DNA of 64,000 bases from Photorhabdus namnaonensis. GTDB taxonomy: Bacteria; Pseudomonadota; Gammaproteobacteria; Enterobacterales; Enterobacteriaceae. The notes under the pieces are model-generated. The model was not told the origin of the DNA. It saw only the letters and a program-made list of their open reading frames with translations, and made no database searches. Numbering within the stretch: the stretch's first letter is position 1; the number at the start of each line of letters is the position of its first letter. This document shows, piece after piece, positions 18,624 through 26,039 of this stretch. The stretch lies in assembly GCF_001684335.1 (NCBI RefSeq), contig NZ_LOIC01000036.1, positions 1 through 64,000 on the forward strand, in the 5' to 3' direction. Position numbers and translations under genes: made by a program.

Positions 18624-19508
18624 ATGCAGCAAATTAATATCTCAAACAGCCACCGTTTGGTTCAATCCGAGGCTGAGCTACTCGGCCTTATTCTCGCCGA
18701 AGTAACTAATACTCCACATCCAGATCTCGTCATTATGGCGGGGCATTTTATGCTTTTTCTTGACGAAGAACGGGGATGCCTCGTACCGGGGGTTATTGAA
18801 GAAAATAGTTCGCCCATGCGAGAAAAAATTGAACGACGCGTAGGAATCTTTCCAGGATATACTTGGGAACTTGGTGTTCGAATCGCAGAGCAGCTTGATC
18901 CCCAATTCGAAGCGATTAAATTTCTGTTGCTTATCAACGATTGGCAATATGTTTCGCGCGATAATGGGCCTGCATCCGAATTAAGGCGTGTCTTCTACGA
19001 GCAATTCTCCGCGCTTCCGGCCTCATACCAATCTGTCTTGGAGCGCGGCGGGCGATTCTCTGAACAAAACATACTTGCAAGCCGCAAGCACCCTATTGCC
19101 TACCCGGAGACTTGGCTGAAATATCGGTTCCAGAAAAGCGCCGATAAGTTGGTCAAAGCGGGGCTTTTAAATCGTCGTGTTCTCGACAATGGTCCTGATG
19201 CTGGAACCGAAATTTCTCTTGTGGATGAAAACGGCGACTATCGGCCTCTCATTACCTGTGGTGTTACCGGATGTGCGGGAGAGATCACGGAGATGATCTC
19301 TGAGGTCTACAACGCGCAACATCGTCTTCTGGTTATTTTTGCCCCCGGCGAATGTTTTCAACCGGTCAAAACAGGGGTAAGTACCGCGCTCTCTCTGTAT
19401 GGGCTTTCGGGTATGAAGGTGATTGTTGCAGATCCCGGTGGAAGCGGAGAGATGCGGCAGCAAGAGATCTACTCGAAGCTTGTTAACGTTGCTGTTTTCA
19501 CTTCCTGA
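18624..19508 (+). CDS. Unrecognised 294-aa protein, first gene of a sulfur/methyl cassette
   Basis: I do not recognise this family. It has no signal peptide and no transmembrane helix and is probably cytoplasmic. Four cysteines are present: C52 (RGCLVPG), C212 and C217 in ITCGVTGCAGE, and C244 (APGECFQPV). The CxxxxC pair followed by a strand-rich C-terminus (LLVIFAPGE, MKVIVADPGGSG) could suit a persulfide acceptor or metal site, but that is speculation. The N-terminal part contains PHPDLVIMAGHFMLFLDEE and FPGYTWELGVRIAEQL. It lies 12 bp before a cysteine desulfurase gene and is clearly cotranscribed with it. Base composition is visibly richer in G+C than the flanking DNA, which suggests transfer. 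No function is assigned. Confidence 0.8.
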   Translation: MQQINISNSHRLVQSEAELLGLILAEVTNTPHPDLVIMAGHFMLFLDEERGCLVPGVIEENSSPMREKIERRVGIFPGYTWELGVRIAEQLDPQFEAIKFLLLINDWQYVSRDNGPASELRRVFYEQFSALPASYQSVLERGGRFSEQNILASRKHPIAYPETWLKYRFQKSADKLVKAGLLNRRVLDNGPDAGTEISLVDENGDYRPLITCGVTGCAGEITEMISEVYNAQHRLLVIFAPGECFQPVKTGVSTALSLYGLSGMKVIVADPGGSGEMRQQEIYSKLVNVAVFTS

Positions 19509-19520
19509 TAGGCAGTCGCT

Positions 19521-20675
19521 ATGAATGTCAATGAAAACACGACTGGCGCAATCTATCTGGATCATTGCGCCACGACACCATGCTTTCCAGAGGTCGTCGA
19601 CATCATGCGATTCTATATGGAGCATGAATTCGGCAACGCTTCTTCCGCTCATGTGATGGGGCGTCGTGCCCGGCATGCGATTGAGAACGCTACCCAACAA
19701 GTTGCGTCTCTCATCGGCGCCCGCCCGGAAGAGATCGTCTTCACATCAGGCGCTACAGAAGCCAACAACATCGCTCTTTTTTCGAGTTTTGCCCACAACG
19801 AATGCGCTCCTGCGGGAGCGCTGCTTTGCCCCATCGACCACAAATCTGTGTTGCTCGTCGGCAAAGAGTTGGCTCGTCGGGGGCTTGATGTCGAGTATCT
19901 GCCGGTTGCCGCCAATGGTCGGGTAAAACCGGAAGATGTCATGACTAGACTGACCGCCGACACCCGTATCGTCAGCGTCACTCATGTGAATTCTGAGCTA
20001 GGCACCGTTCAGCCGGTGGATGAAATCGCTGCAATCACGCGTCGGTCAGGCACTTGGATACATGTGGATGCTGTCCAGTCTGTCGGCAAAATTCCCATGA
20101 ACGTCAAGAAAACCGGAATTGATATGCTTTCGTTTTCTGCCCACAAAATGCGGGGACCGAAAGGGATTGGGGCGCTCTTCGTCGATGCGCGTATTGCGGC
20201 ACGTTTGAGGCCCTTTATCTATGGCGGCGGTCAGAATCATTTGCGTAGCGGCACTTTGCCAACGCCGTTGATTGTCGGGTTTGGCCTTGCGTGCCAGGTA
20301 GTTCAGTCGACCCTCATGCAACGTCAGGCAAAAGTCACCGCATTGAGAGACTATTTCATCACTCGTCTGCATCAAAGAGTGCCGAATGCAGTGTTAAATA
20401 CTGATCTCGCTTGCAGTTCCCCATATGTGGTGAATGTTCAGTTCAAAGGTATCGCTTCGGAGGCATTGATATCCGGGTTGCATCAGGTGGCTATATCGTC
20501 AGGTTCAGCCTGCAACTCCGCGGAACTACAACCTTCGCATGTGCTCACAGGCATCGGCTTAAGCTCGTCTCAGGCCAATGCGTCGGTTCGGTTCTGTTTT
20601 GATCCGGATCTCGATAATGCGATACTGGATACCGCAATTGAACACCTTGTCTTCCGATTAAATTCTATTCGCTAG
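19521..20675 (+). CDS. Cysteine desulfurase (NifS/IscS-like), cassette-specific
   Basis: 384 residues, class V PLP aminotransferase. It removes sulfur from L-cysteine, forming a persulfide on an active-site Cys for transfer to an acceptor. Visible are IYLDHCATTP, FGNASSAHVMGRRAR, FTSGATEANNIAL, IDHKSVL (His ~107), HVDAVQSVGKIP (Asp183/Gln186), the PLP lysine K209 in SFSAHKMRGPKGIGALF, GGGQNHLRSGT, and the catalytic loop SSGSACNSAEL (Cys331) followed by HVLTGIGLS. Loop length resembles group I (IscS/NifS) enzymes. It is not in an isc, suf or nif context: no iscU, iscA or iscR-like gene is near. Its neighbours instead suggest delivery of sulfur to a small molecule or a dedicated protein. Confidence 0.92.
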   Translation: MNVNENTTGAIYLDHCATTPCFPEVVDIMRFYMEHEFGNASSAHVMGRRARHAIENATQQVASLIGARPEEIVFTSGATEANNIALFSSFAHNECAPAGALLCPIDHKSVLLVGKELARRGLDVEYLPVAANGRVKPEDVMTRLTADTRIVSVTHVNSELGTVQPVDEIAAITRRSGTWIHVDAVQSVGKIPMNVKKTGIDMLSFSAHKMRGPKGIGALFVDARIAARLRPFIYGGGQNHLRSGTLPTPLIVGFGLACQVVQSTLMQRQAKVTALRDYFITRLHQRVPNAVLNTDLACSSPYVVNVQFKGIASEALISGLHQVAISSGSACNSAELQPSHVLTGIGLSSSQANASVRFCFDPDLDNAILDTAIEHLVFRLNSIR

Positions 20676-20686
20676 GAGCATTATCT

Positions 20687-21511
20687 ATGACTATGCAAAC
20701 TTCCTCCTCAAGCCCTGGCACTGGTTTTTACGAACGGGCTTTCGGTAGTTTCTCTGCGGAAGCGGTATCTGAGGTACGCAAAGAGACCTATGGCGAAGAT
20801 CTGGGGCAGAACAACTGGTCTTCTGCTGATGAGTTTAGAAAGTTCTCCCAATGGCTTCAATTATCTGACCGCTCTCATGTGCTGGATGTATGCAGTGGGT
20901 CTGGAGGGCCGGCTCTGTTTCTGGCAAGGACCAGCGGTTGTAGCGTGACGGGGGTTGACATTAATCCTCACGGTCTCCTTACCGCTCGGCAACTTGCGGC
21001 AGATTTCGGACTGGAAGATCGAAGCAATTTCGTTGACAGCGATGTTCGTCAGCCTCTGCCATTTCCTGACGGTACCTTTGACGCGTTATGGTGCATTGAC
21101 TCGGTAATACATATTCCGGATCGGCTGGCTTTGCTGAGTGAGTGGTATCGGCTACTGAAGCCAGGCGGACGGTTTTTGTATACTGATCCTACTCTGGTAA
21201 CGGGTATGCTCAGTAAAGAAGAGATAGTGATACGTGGCATGCCGGGTTATTTCCTCTATAGCCCAGTTGGATTGAATGAGCGCCTGATCAACGAAGCGGG
21301 CCTTTGCCTCGAAATGCAAGTGGACCTGACACAAAGCGTTGTTGAACTCAGTGAACGCTGGCGTGCCGGGCGTAATAAGCGCAAGGAGCAGTTTATCGCA
21401 ATAGAAGGTGAAGAGACGTTCGAGCGTATGCAGAACTTCTTGTCCACCACTCAGTTAGTCTCAATCGAACGCAGGTTGTCGCGCGTAGCCTTTGTCGGTT
21501 ATCGTCCATGA
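20687..21511 (+). CDS. SAM-dependent small-molecule methyltransferase
   Basis: 274 residues, class I Rossmann methyltransferase. Motif I is HVLDVCSGSGGPALFLA (residues 64-80), the acidic end of strand 2 is VTGVDINPHG (Asp91), motif II/III is PFPDGTFDALWCIDSVIHIP, and LLKPGGRFLYTDP follows. The N-terminal KETYGEDLGQNNWSS helix cap resembles the sarcosine/glycine-type and other natural-product N-, O- or S-methyltransferases. The start ATG 20687 lies 11 bp after the desulfurase stop and has AGGAG upstream (ATG codons at 20687 and 20693). It is the last gene of the cassette, with a terminator 50 bp later. The acceptor is unknown; a thiol made with the upstream desulfurase is one possibility (inference). 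Confidence 0.9.
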   Translation: MTMQTSSSSPGTGFYERAFGSFSAEAVSEVRKETYGEDLGQNNWSSADEFRKFSQWLQLSDRSHVLDVCSGSGGPALFLARTSGCSVTGVDINPHGLLTARQLAADFGLEDRSNFVDSDVRQPLPFPDGTFDALWCIDSVIHIPDRLALLSEWYRLLKPGGRFLYTDPTLVTGMLSKEEIVIRGMPGYFLYSPVGLNERLINEAGLCLEMQVDLTQSVVELSERWRAGRNKRKEQFIAIEGEETFERMQNFLSTTQLVSIERRLSRVAFVGYRP

Positions 21512-21558
21512 TTATTCCCTGTTGATTGGATATCTTACTTTTTTTATCTTCATTATTG

Positions 21559-21580
21559 CCGGGCTGGATGCCCGGTTTAA
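21559..21580 (+). terminator. Terminator of the desulfurase-methyltransferase cassette
   Basis: Six-bp GC stem CCGGGC/GCCCGG (21559-21564, 21570-21575) with a five-base loop, followed by TTTAAT. It closes the three-gene transcript. Confidence 0.7.
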
Positions 21581-22183
21581 TCGTTCTGATTGGATCACAT
21601 ATCATGCTCGTTGCTCCCCTGATTTCTTTAAATAAAAAACTAATGTGAGTTATTATTTAAATAGCAGGAAATATTTTCATTGAGAGATATATTATAAAGA
21701 GAGATAAATAATTATTTGTCTTTATTATCAATGGACTTTTATAAGTTTTTACGATGTCATTACAATAATGAGAAATTATTCTTTAGATTATTATGGTATA
21801 AAAATATAATGATTATTTGATTGTATATATAATATTGTAAGAATTCTCGGGTTGTTAATTATATAGGTGATTGAAATTATTTTATTTTTACTTTTTGTCA
21901 TTTTATTTTTATGTTTAAATCAAACTTTTATTGATTATATAGAGGTTTGTCTTTTTTGATTTAATAACCTATTTTTATTTAAGTTGGGAAATAACAAGAT
22001 AAACGCATTAAACAAAATGGTTTATATTGTAATATTATTTTGTTGTTAAGTTCTTATTCATAGCATGATGGTGTATTAAGTTATTGTTCCTGTTAAAGAC
22101 TGTATGGGTATGTTAATGATAATAATGAGGGTTATTCTCATTTCATTGGATACCGAAATCATAATTAAAGCAAGGAAAAAAGT
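21581..22183. other. AT-rich promoter region of secreted paralogue 1
   Basis: About 600 bp, very AT-rich, no gene. The last 250 bp resemble the DNA upstream of paralogues 2 and 3 (shared pieces such as AATAACCTATTTTTATTTAA, AATAACAAGA and TTATTTTGTTGTT), so each gene carries its own copy of the promoter region. The ribosome site is AAGGA before ATG 22184. Confidence 0.6.
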
Positions 22184-22816
22184 ATGAATTTAAATAAAAA
22201 GGCTTTTCTTATTTCCCCTTTTTTATTCGCTATTAGTTACGCTAGTCAGGCATGTAATGTTGATCCACAGATAGAAAGGATAATAACCCAAAATGGGTTA
22301 GCTAATACTAAAGTGATGTCCATGTATAGAAGTTGCACACTTACCGTCACGGCAGACACACCGAATAAAGTCACATTAACAAACAGTAAAGCGGCAAAGC
22401 GTGATAATGTAGCAGAAAAAGCGATGTACTGGTATCGAGGAATGGGGATAAATGAATATATAGCATTTGATCAGAATAAGTATAAAAATGTCCCTTGTGT
22501 TACACAAGCAAGTTTCTGTGGCATTGCGCCTGAATATACTTATTCACAGAGTTATCTGACAAATAGAAATCCGGGTGTTGTTATTGAGTTTAGTACGATA
22601 GAACCCAGTTGGTTATATAACGATTTTACAGTTAAACATCAGTGCCAATATAAAGCTGAGGGTGGAGGAACATATGGGCTGGGTGTAACAGGAACATCGG
22701 CAAGTTGCGATGCTGAATATAAGAGAATTGGAATAGGAAATATATTTAATGGATGGTTATCAGGAAAACCAGCCAAAATAGACGTTATAATCTCTTATGT
22801 ATTGTTAGCAAAATAG
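22184..22816 (+). CDS. Secreted six-cysteine protein, paralogue 1 (possible ADP-ribosyltransferase-like fold)
   Basis: 210 residues. An N-terminal signal peptide (MNLNKKAFLISPFLFAISYA, cut after SQA at ~23) leaves a mature protein starting at Cys24. The -3 to -1 residues do not form a lipobox, so it should be secreted rather than lipidated. Six cysteines (24, 51, 105, 112, 154, 175) are at equivalent places in all three paralogues. Conserved blocks are KVMSMY, MYWYRGM, FCGIAPEYTYSQSYL, VVIEF, WLYNDFT, GGTYGLGVTGTSASC and IGNIFNGWLS. The order Arg (WYRGM), YSxSY plus a VIEF strand, then E178 before IGIGNIFNGW recalls the R-S-E layout of cholera-type ADP-ribosyltransferases. That is weak inference, since the Glu is not conserved in the paralogues. 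A terminator follows. Confidence 0.8.
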   Translation: MNLNKKAFLISPFLFAISYASQACNVDPQIERIITQNGLANTKVMSMYRSCTLTVTADTPNKVTLTNSKAAKRDNVAEKAMYWYRGMGINEYIAFDQNKYKNVPCVTQASFCGIAPEYTYSQSYLTNRNPGVVIEFSTIEPSWLYNDFTVKHQCQYKAEGGGTYGLGVTGTSASCDAEYKRIGIGNIFNGWLSGKPAKIDVIISYVLLAK

Positions 22817-22851
22817 ATTTTAGCCTTAAATGATTTATGTTGAAATATATT

Positions 22852-22882
22852 GCACCGAGTGTTTATAACTTCGGTGCTTTTT
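22852..22882 (+). terminator. Terminator after secreted paralogue 1
   Basis: Stem GCACCGA (22852-22858) pairs with TCGGTGC (22871-22877), 12-base loop, then TTTTT. A related but wobble-paired stem follows paralogue 2, so the terminator was duplicated with the gene. Confidence 0.8.
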
Positions 22883-23436
22883 ATTGGCGATGTTTTTTAT
22901 GTAAAAATATACTTTACAGGCAAGATATTATCATGTAGTAAAAGAAAATTATAATTAGTAGATATTCTACAATAAGTATGAATAAAGATTTTATCTTTTT
23001 GAATTATTTTGATGACTATAATTGCAATTAGATAATGTTATTTATATTGATTTTGAATGGTAAATAGGTGTTTTTTTATTTACATGATATTGTAATAAAT
23101 AAAAAAGTATCTATTTTAAATGTTATTGAAATTATCTTTTTTTGTGTTTTTCCTGTTTTTTATTTAATTATTATAGGGCTTGTTTTTTTTGATTTCATAA
23201 TCTACCTTTATTTAATAAGGCTAATAACAAGAGAAACTGATTAAATGATATGATTTATATTGCAAAGTTATTTTGTTGTTGGTTTCTTATTTGTGGTGGA
23301 ATTTTATTTATAGTGGAATTGTACGTTAGGTCATTATGTGTCGGTAAAGATGATGACTGGATTTATTAATAACGGCTATGAAATATATCTTCGTTCTTTT
23401 GGGTATCAATACCATCGATAAAGTAAGGAGAGAAGT
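22883..23436. other. AT-rich promoter region of secreted paralogue 2
   Basis: About 550 bp without a gene. Its right half aligns by eye with the DNA before paralogue 1. GTAAGGAGAG supplies a strong ribosome site at 23423-23432. Nothing else is recognisable. Confidence 0.6.
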
Positions 23437-24081
23437 ATGAGTTTTAATAAAAAAACCTTTCTGATTGCCACTTTATTAGTTGTGAGTCACTTTAGTATGG
23501 CATGTAATACTGATCCAATGGTGGAAAATATAATAAACAGCTATGGTCTACAAGAGACTAAAGTGATGTCTATGTATAAAAATTGCGAATTTGAGGTGGT
23601 GAATAGTGGCAATAGAGTGATATTAACTAATAATAAATCCGAAAATAGAAATGAACGTGCAGAAATAGCGATGTATTGGTATAGGGGAATGGGAATAGAA
23701 GAATTTAAGTTATTTGATAGTAATAAATTTAAGAGTATTCCTTGTGTTAACGTGCCAAATCGCTTTTGCGGCATTTCCCCTGAATATATTTACTCCAAGA
23801 GCTATCCAATTAGAGAAGATAAAAAATTTGTTATAGAGTTTAAGACAATAGAACCTGGCTGGCTATATAATGAATTTACCACTAAGCATGATTGCGAAAT
23901 TGATGTTAAATCAAGAGGAAGATCATATGGGCTTGGTGAAATAAGTGCCTCGAAAAAAGATGAATCAAATTGTAAGCCTAAAGGTTATAAGATAGGAGAT
24001 GAGTTCAATAAGTGGCTATCAGGAAAACCAGCTAAAATAGAGGCGATAATTGCTTATGTACAATTACCCATACCAGACTAA
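23437..24081 (+). CDS. Secreted six-cysteine protein, paralogue 2
   Basis: 214 residues with the same plan as its neighbours: signal peptide (MSFNKKTFLIATLLVVSHFS, then MA) ending before Cys23, the six conserved cysteines, MYWYRGMGIEEF, FCGISPEYIYSKSYP, FVIEFKTIEP, WLYNEFTTKHDC and FNKWLSGKPAKIEAIIAYV. It is the most divergent copy: the glycine-rich block is SYGLGEISASKK rather than GGGTYGLGVTGTSAS, and the position matching E178 of paralogue 1 is not acidic. It ends with a short PIPD extension. It has its own promoter region and strong ribosome site, so the copies are probably expressed separately. Function is unknown; export to the periplasm or beyond is likely. Confidence 0.8.
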   Translation: MSFNKKTFLIATLLVVSHFSMACNTDPMVENIINSYGLQETKVMSMYKNCEFEVVNSGNRVILTNNKSENRNERAEIAMYWYRGMGIEEFKLFDSNKFKSIPCVNVPNRFCGISPEYIYSKSYPIREDKKFVIEFKTIEPGWLYNEFTTKHDCEIDVKSRGRSYGLGEISASKKDESNCKPKGYKIGDEFNKWLSGKPAKIEAIIAYVQLPIPD

Positions 24082-24098
24082 TCTTAATATCTGTTATA

Positions 24099-24225
24099 TA
24101 TACCCGTCATCTTTCAAGTTGCCTCTTTGTTGGCCGCGCTCGCTCACCCCGGTCACATAGTTTGCTATGCTCCCGGGGATTCACTCCCTTGCCGTCGCGA
24201 TGCATCTTGAAATCCATAGGGTATA
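24099..24225. repeat. ERIC (IRU) element
   Basis: 127 bp bounded by TATACCC and GGGTATA, the exact length of the classical enterobacterial repetitive intergenic consensus. It contains the two blocks used as ERIC primer sites in near-consensus form: GCTCCCGGGGATTCAC at about 24170, and on the other strand GTGACCGGGGTGAGCG. The whole element can fold as one long hairpin. It sits between the stop codon of paralogue 2 and that gene's terminator, so it would be transcribed as part of the 3' untranslated region. Confidence 0.92.
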
Positions 24226-24258
24226 ATCGTGTCATTATCAGCTTTAAACTCTCTTTTT

Positions 24259-24292
24259 AGCGCCGAATGTCTTATCGCTTTGGTGCTTTTTT
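24259..24292 (+). terminator. Terminator after secreted paralogue 2
   Basis: Stem AGCGCCGAA (24259-24267) pairs with TTTGGTGCT (24279-24287) with two G-T wobbles, then TTTTT. It corresponds to the terminator of paralogue 1 and is pushed 130 bp downstream by the ERIC insertion. A second hairpin (ATCCTCC-TTGCG-GGAGGAT, 24305-24323) has no T run. Confidence 0.75.
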
Positions 24293-24323
24293 GGGTTAAA
24301 TTTCATCCTCCTTGCGGGAGGAT

Positions 24324-24710
24324 ATAACTGATAGTACTCGATAGAATGTTAAAGGAATAAGTGTACATTGCAGCAAGAATTCTATTAAGTCACAAAGAAA
24401 TTTTTTATTGAGAAATGTTTTTCAAAATACGTATTTTCATATAACTATTGGTTTTTTTCTTATATACTGTTACTATATCTTTTTGTATATATTATAATGA
24501 CATATTTTTTAATTTAATCATATTGGAATTTGTTTTTGTTTTTTATAGTTAAATAATCTATCTTATTTCACTCAGATAATAACAAAGAAGATTAATGCAA
24601 CAGGTTAATTTATTGTATGTTGTCTGTAATAGTGTTTTTTTAATCAATATATAACAATAAAATCTATTTCAATTAAGTACCAAAACTATAAATAAAGCAA
24701 GGAGAGAAAT
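24324..24710. other. AT-rich promoter region of secreted paralogue 3
   Basis: About 390 bp with no gene. It shares short stretches with the regions before paralogues 1 and 2 (AATAATCTATCTTATTTCA, AATAACAAAG) but is more diverged. The ribosome site CAAGGAGAG precedes ATG 24711. Confidence 0.55.
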
Positions 24711-25352
24711 ATGAGTTTGAATAAAAAAGTTTTCCTTATTTCCCCACTTTTATTAGCTATTAGCAGTTTTAGTATGGCTTGTATGAAAGATCCGGAGAAC
24801 ATCAGAAATCAGGTAAAAGATGCAATAACTGCAAATGGATTGGCAAAAACCAAAGTAATGTCTTTATACACAAATTGTGTTCTTAGAGTTAAAGACAACA
24901 CACCAAATAAACTTACGCTAAAGAGTAGTAAAACCTCAAATAGTGATAATGAGGCAGAAAAATCGATGTACTGGTATCGAGGAATGGAGATAAAGGAATA
25001 TCAAACATTTGATAAAAATAGGAACGAGAAAATTTCTTGCGTTCAAGAAAACAGTTTCTGTGGAATTGCGCCTCAATTCACTTACTCACAAAGTTATCTA
25101 ACGAATAAAAAACCAGGTGTTGTTATTGAATTTAAGACGGAAAAGGCTGGTTGGTTATATAATGACTTTACAACTAAAAATGGATGTAAGACTAAAGCTG
25201 AAGGTGGAGGAACATACGGGCTTGGTGTAACAGGAACATCGGCAAGTTGTAATTCTGCATATAAGCAACGCGGAATAGGAAATATATTTAATGGGTGGTT
25301 ATCAACGAATAAAATACAAGCTCAAGTTGCGTATGTATTGTTAAAAAAATAA
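24711..25352 (+). CDS. Secreted six-cysteine protein, paralogue 3
   Basis: 213 residues. Signal peptide (MSLNKKVFLISPLLLAISSF, then SMA) before Cys24, then the six conserved cysteines. It is closer to paralogue 1 than to paralogue 2: it shares AEGGGTYGLGVTGTSASC, RGIGNIFNGWLS and FCGIAPQFTYSQSYLTN. Conserved Arg in MYWYRGM and the YSQSYL and VVIEF blocks are present, while the residue matching E178 of paralogue 1 is Ala (NSAYKQRG). The N-terminal mature part is four residues longer (MKDPENIRNQVKDAITANGL). It ends in a bidirectional terminator shared with the broken hicB. The function is unknown. Confidence 0.8.
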   Translation: MSLNKKVFLISPLLLAISSFSMACMKDPENIRNQVKDAITANGLAKTKVMSLYTNCVLRVKDNTPNKLTLKSSKTSNSDNEAEKSMYWYRGMEIKEYQTFDKNRNEKISCVQENSFCGIAPQFTYSQSYLTNKKPGVVIEFKTEKAGWLYNDFTTKNGCKTKAEGGGTYGLGVTGTSASCNSAYKQRGIGNIFNGWLSTNKIQAQVAYVLLKK

Positions 25353-25422
25353 GATTTAACTTTTATTCTGCAACCATGTAATTATCAATCTTAAATTTGT
25401 GCAGATAACTATAAAAGGTAAG

Positions 25423-25442
25423 GTGCCGCATATATGCGGCAC
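25423..25442. terminator. Bidirectional terminator between paralogue 3 and the hicB relic
   Basis: Perfect 20-bp palindrome GTGCCGCATATATGCGGCAC. T-rich DNA follows on both strands at a short distance (TTTTTT on plus at 25452, CCTTTTA on minus). It lies between two convergent genes. Confidence 0.65.
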
Positions 25443-25444
25443 AA

Positions 25445-25858
25445 TTAGATTGTTTTTTGTAGTTCATTGCGTGCAGCCTGAGCTAGAAAACCACTTCTGC
25501 TGCCATATTCGGGATGGTTATGTACAATGATATCAATACGATGTAATAAACGATGTGGCAAAGTAATATTGATCCGCTCTGCTCTGCCATCGAATTTATC
25601 CATATTGACGTCAACTAGAATCCATTGACCATCAATATATTTGCCAATGTTTTCAGCGAGATGTTCTTACATCGTTCTGGCTGTAGGGAGTTCTGATTCA
25701 TTTTGCGTTAATAATTCAAAATGTACCTCAATAGCACTTTTAGCGTCTTCCCAAGCTTCTTCAAGTGTATCGCCAGCAAAATAACAGTCGGATACATCAG
25801 GAAACCAGCCGCTTGTACTGCCATCTGTGTCAACTTCGATAAAAGCGGGATATAGCAT
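25445..25858 (-). pseudogene. hicB: HicB-type antitoxin interrupted by a stop codon
   Basis: The frame starting at ATG 25858 encodes LYPAFIEVDTDGSTSGWFPD and the HicB partial-RNase-H-like domain (CYFAGDTLEEAWEDAKSAIE), stops with TAA at 25667-25669, and continues in the same frame for 73 codons: EHLAENIGKYIDGQWILVDV, NMDKFDGRAERINITLPHRL, then a ribbon-helix-helix-like tail GSRSGFLAQAARNEL, ending at 25445. The two parts together make a normal 138-codon HicB of the longer type, so a single point mutation explains the break. No hicA toxin gene lies upstream (25859-26040) or downstream. It is therefore a solitary, inactivated antitoxin relic. Upstream codons to 25978 are an AT-rich extension without homology. 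Confidence 0.85.
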
Positions 25859-25969
25859 ATTTTTTCTCCTGATTTGAGTATTTCTAATTACTTCATTTGA
25901 GAACACGATATTTAATAAGTTGGCATAATTTTCCAATCTTATATCTTTCTGGGAATAAAAAGAAAATAA

Positions 25970-26006
25970 AAAGGCCAAATCCAGTGAAGTACAGGATTCA
26001 GCCTTT
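25970..26006 (-). terminator. Terminator of the ackA-pta transcript
   Basis: On the minus strand AAAGGCTGAATCC pairs with GGATTTGGCCTTT across an 11-base loop and is followed by a T-rich tract (TTTTATTTTCTTTTT). It lies 34 bp after the pta stop. Confidence 0.8.
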
Positions 26007-26039
26007 ATCAGTCATTAATCTGCTACGGATAAGAAGCGG

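Noticed and set aside
19521-20675. DndA of a DNA phosphorothioation system
   Set aside because: No dndB-E, ssp or restriction genes are nearby; the neighbours are an unknown protein and a small-molecule-type methyltransferase.
22184-25352. Lipoprotein status of the secreted paralogues because mature proteins begin with Cys
   Set aside because: The residues before the Cys (SQA, SMA) lack the Leu/Val/Ile at -3 needed for a lipobox; they fit signal peptidase I, and the Cys is one of six conserved cysteines.
25859-25978. 40-codon upstream extension of the hicB frame as a possible hicA relic
   Set aside because: It shows none of the HicA signatures (dsRNA-binding-like fold with GSHH) and overlaps the pta terminator; simple read-through of the frame.
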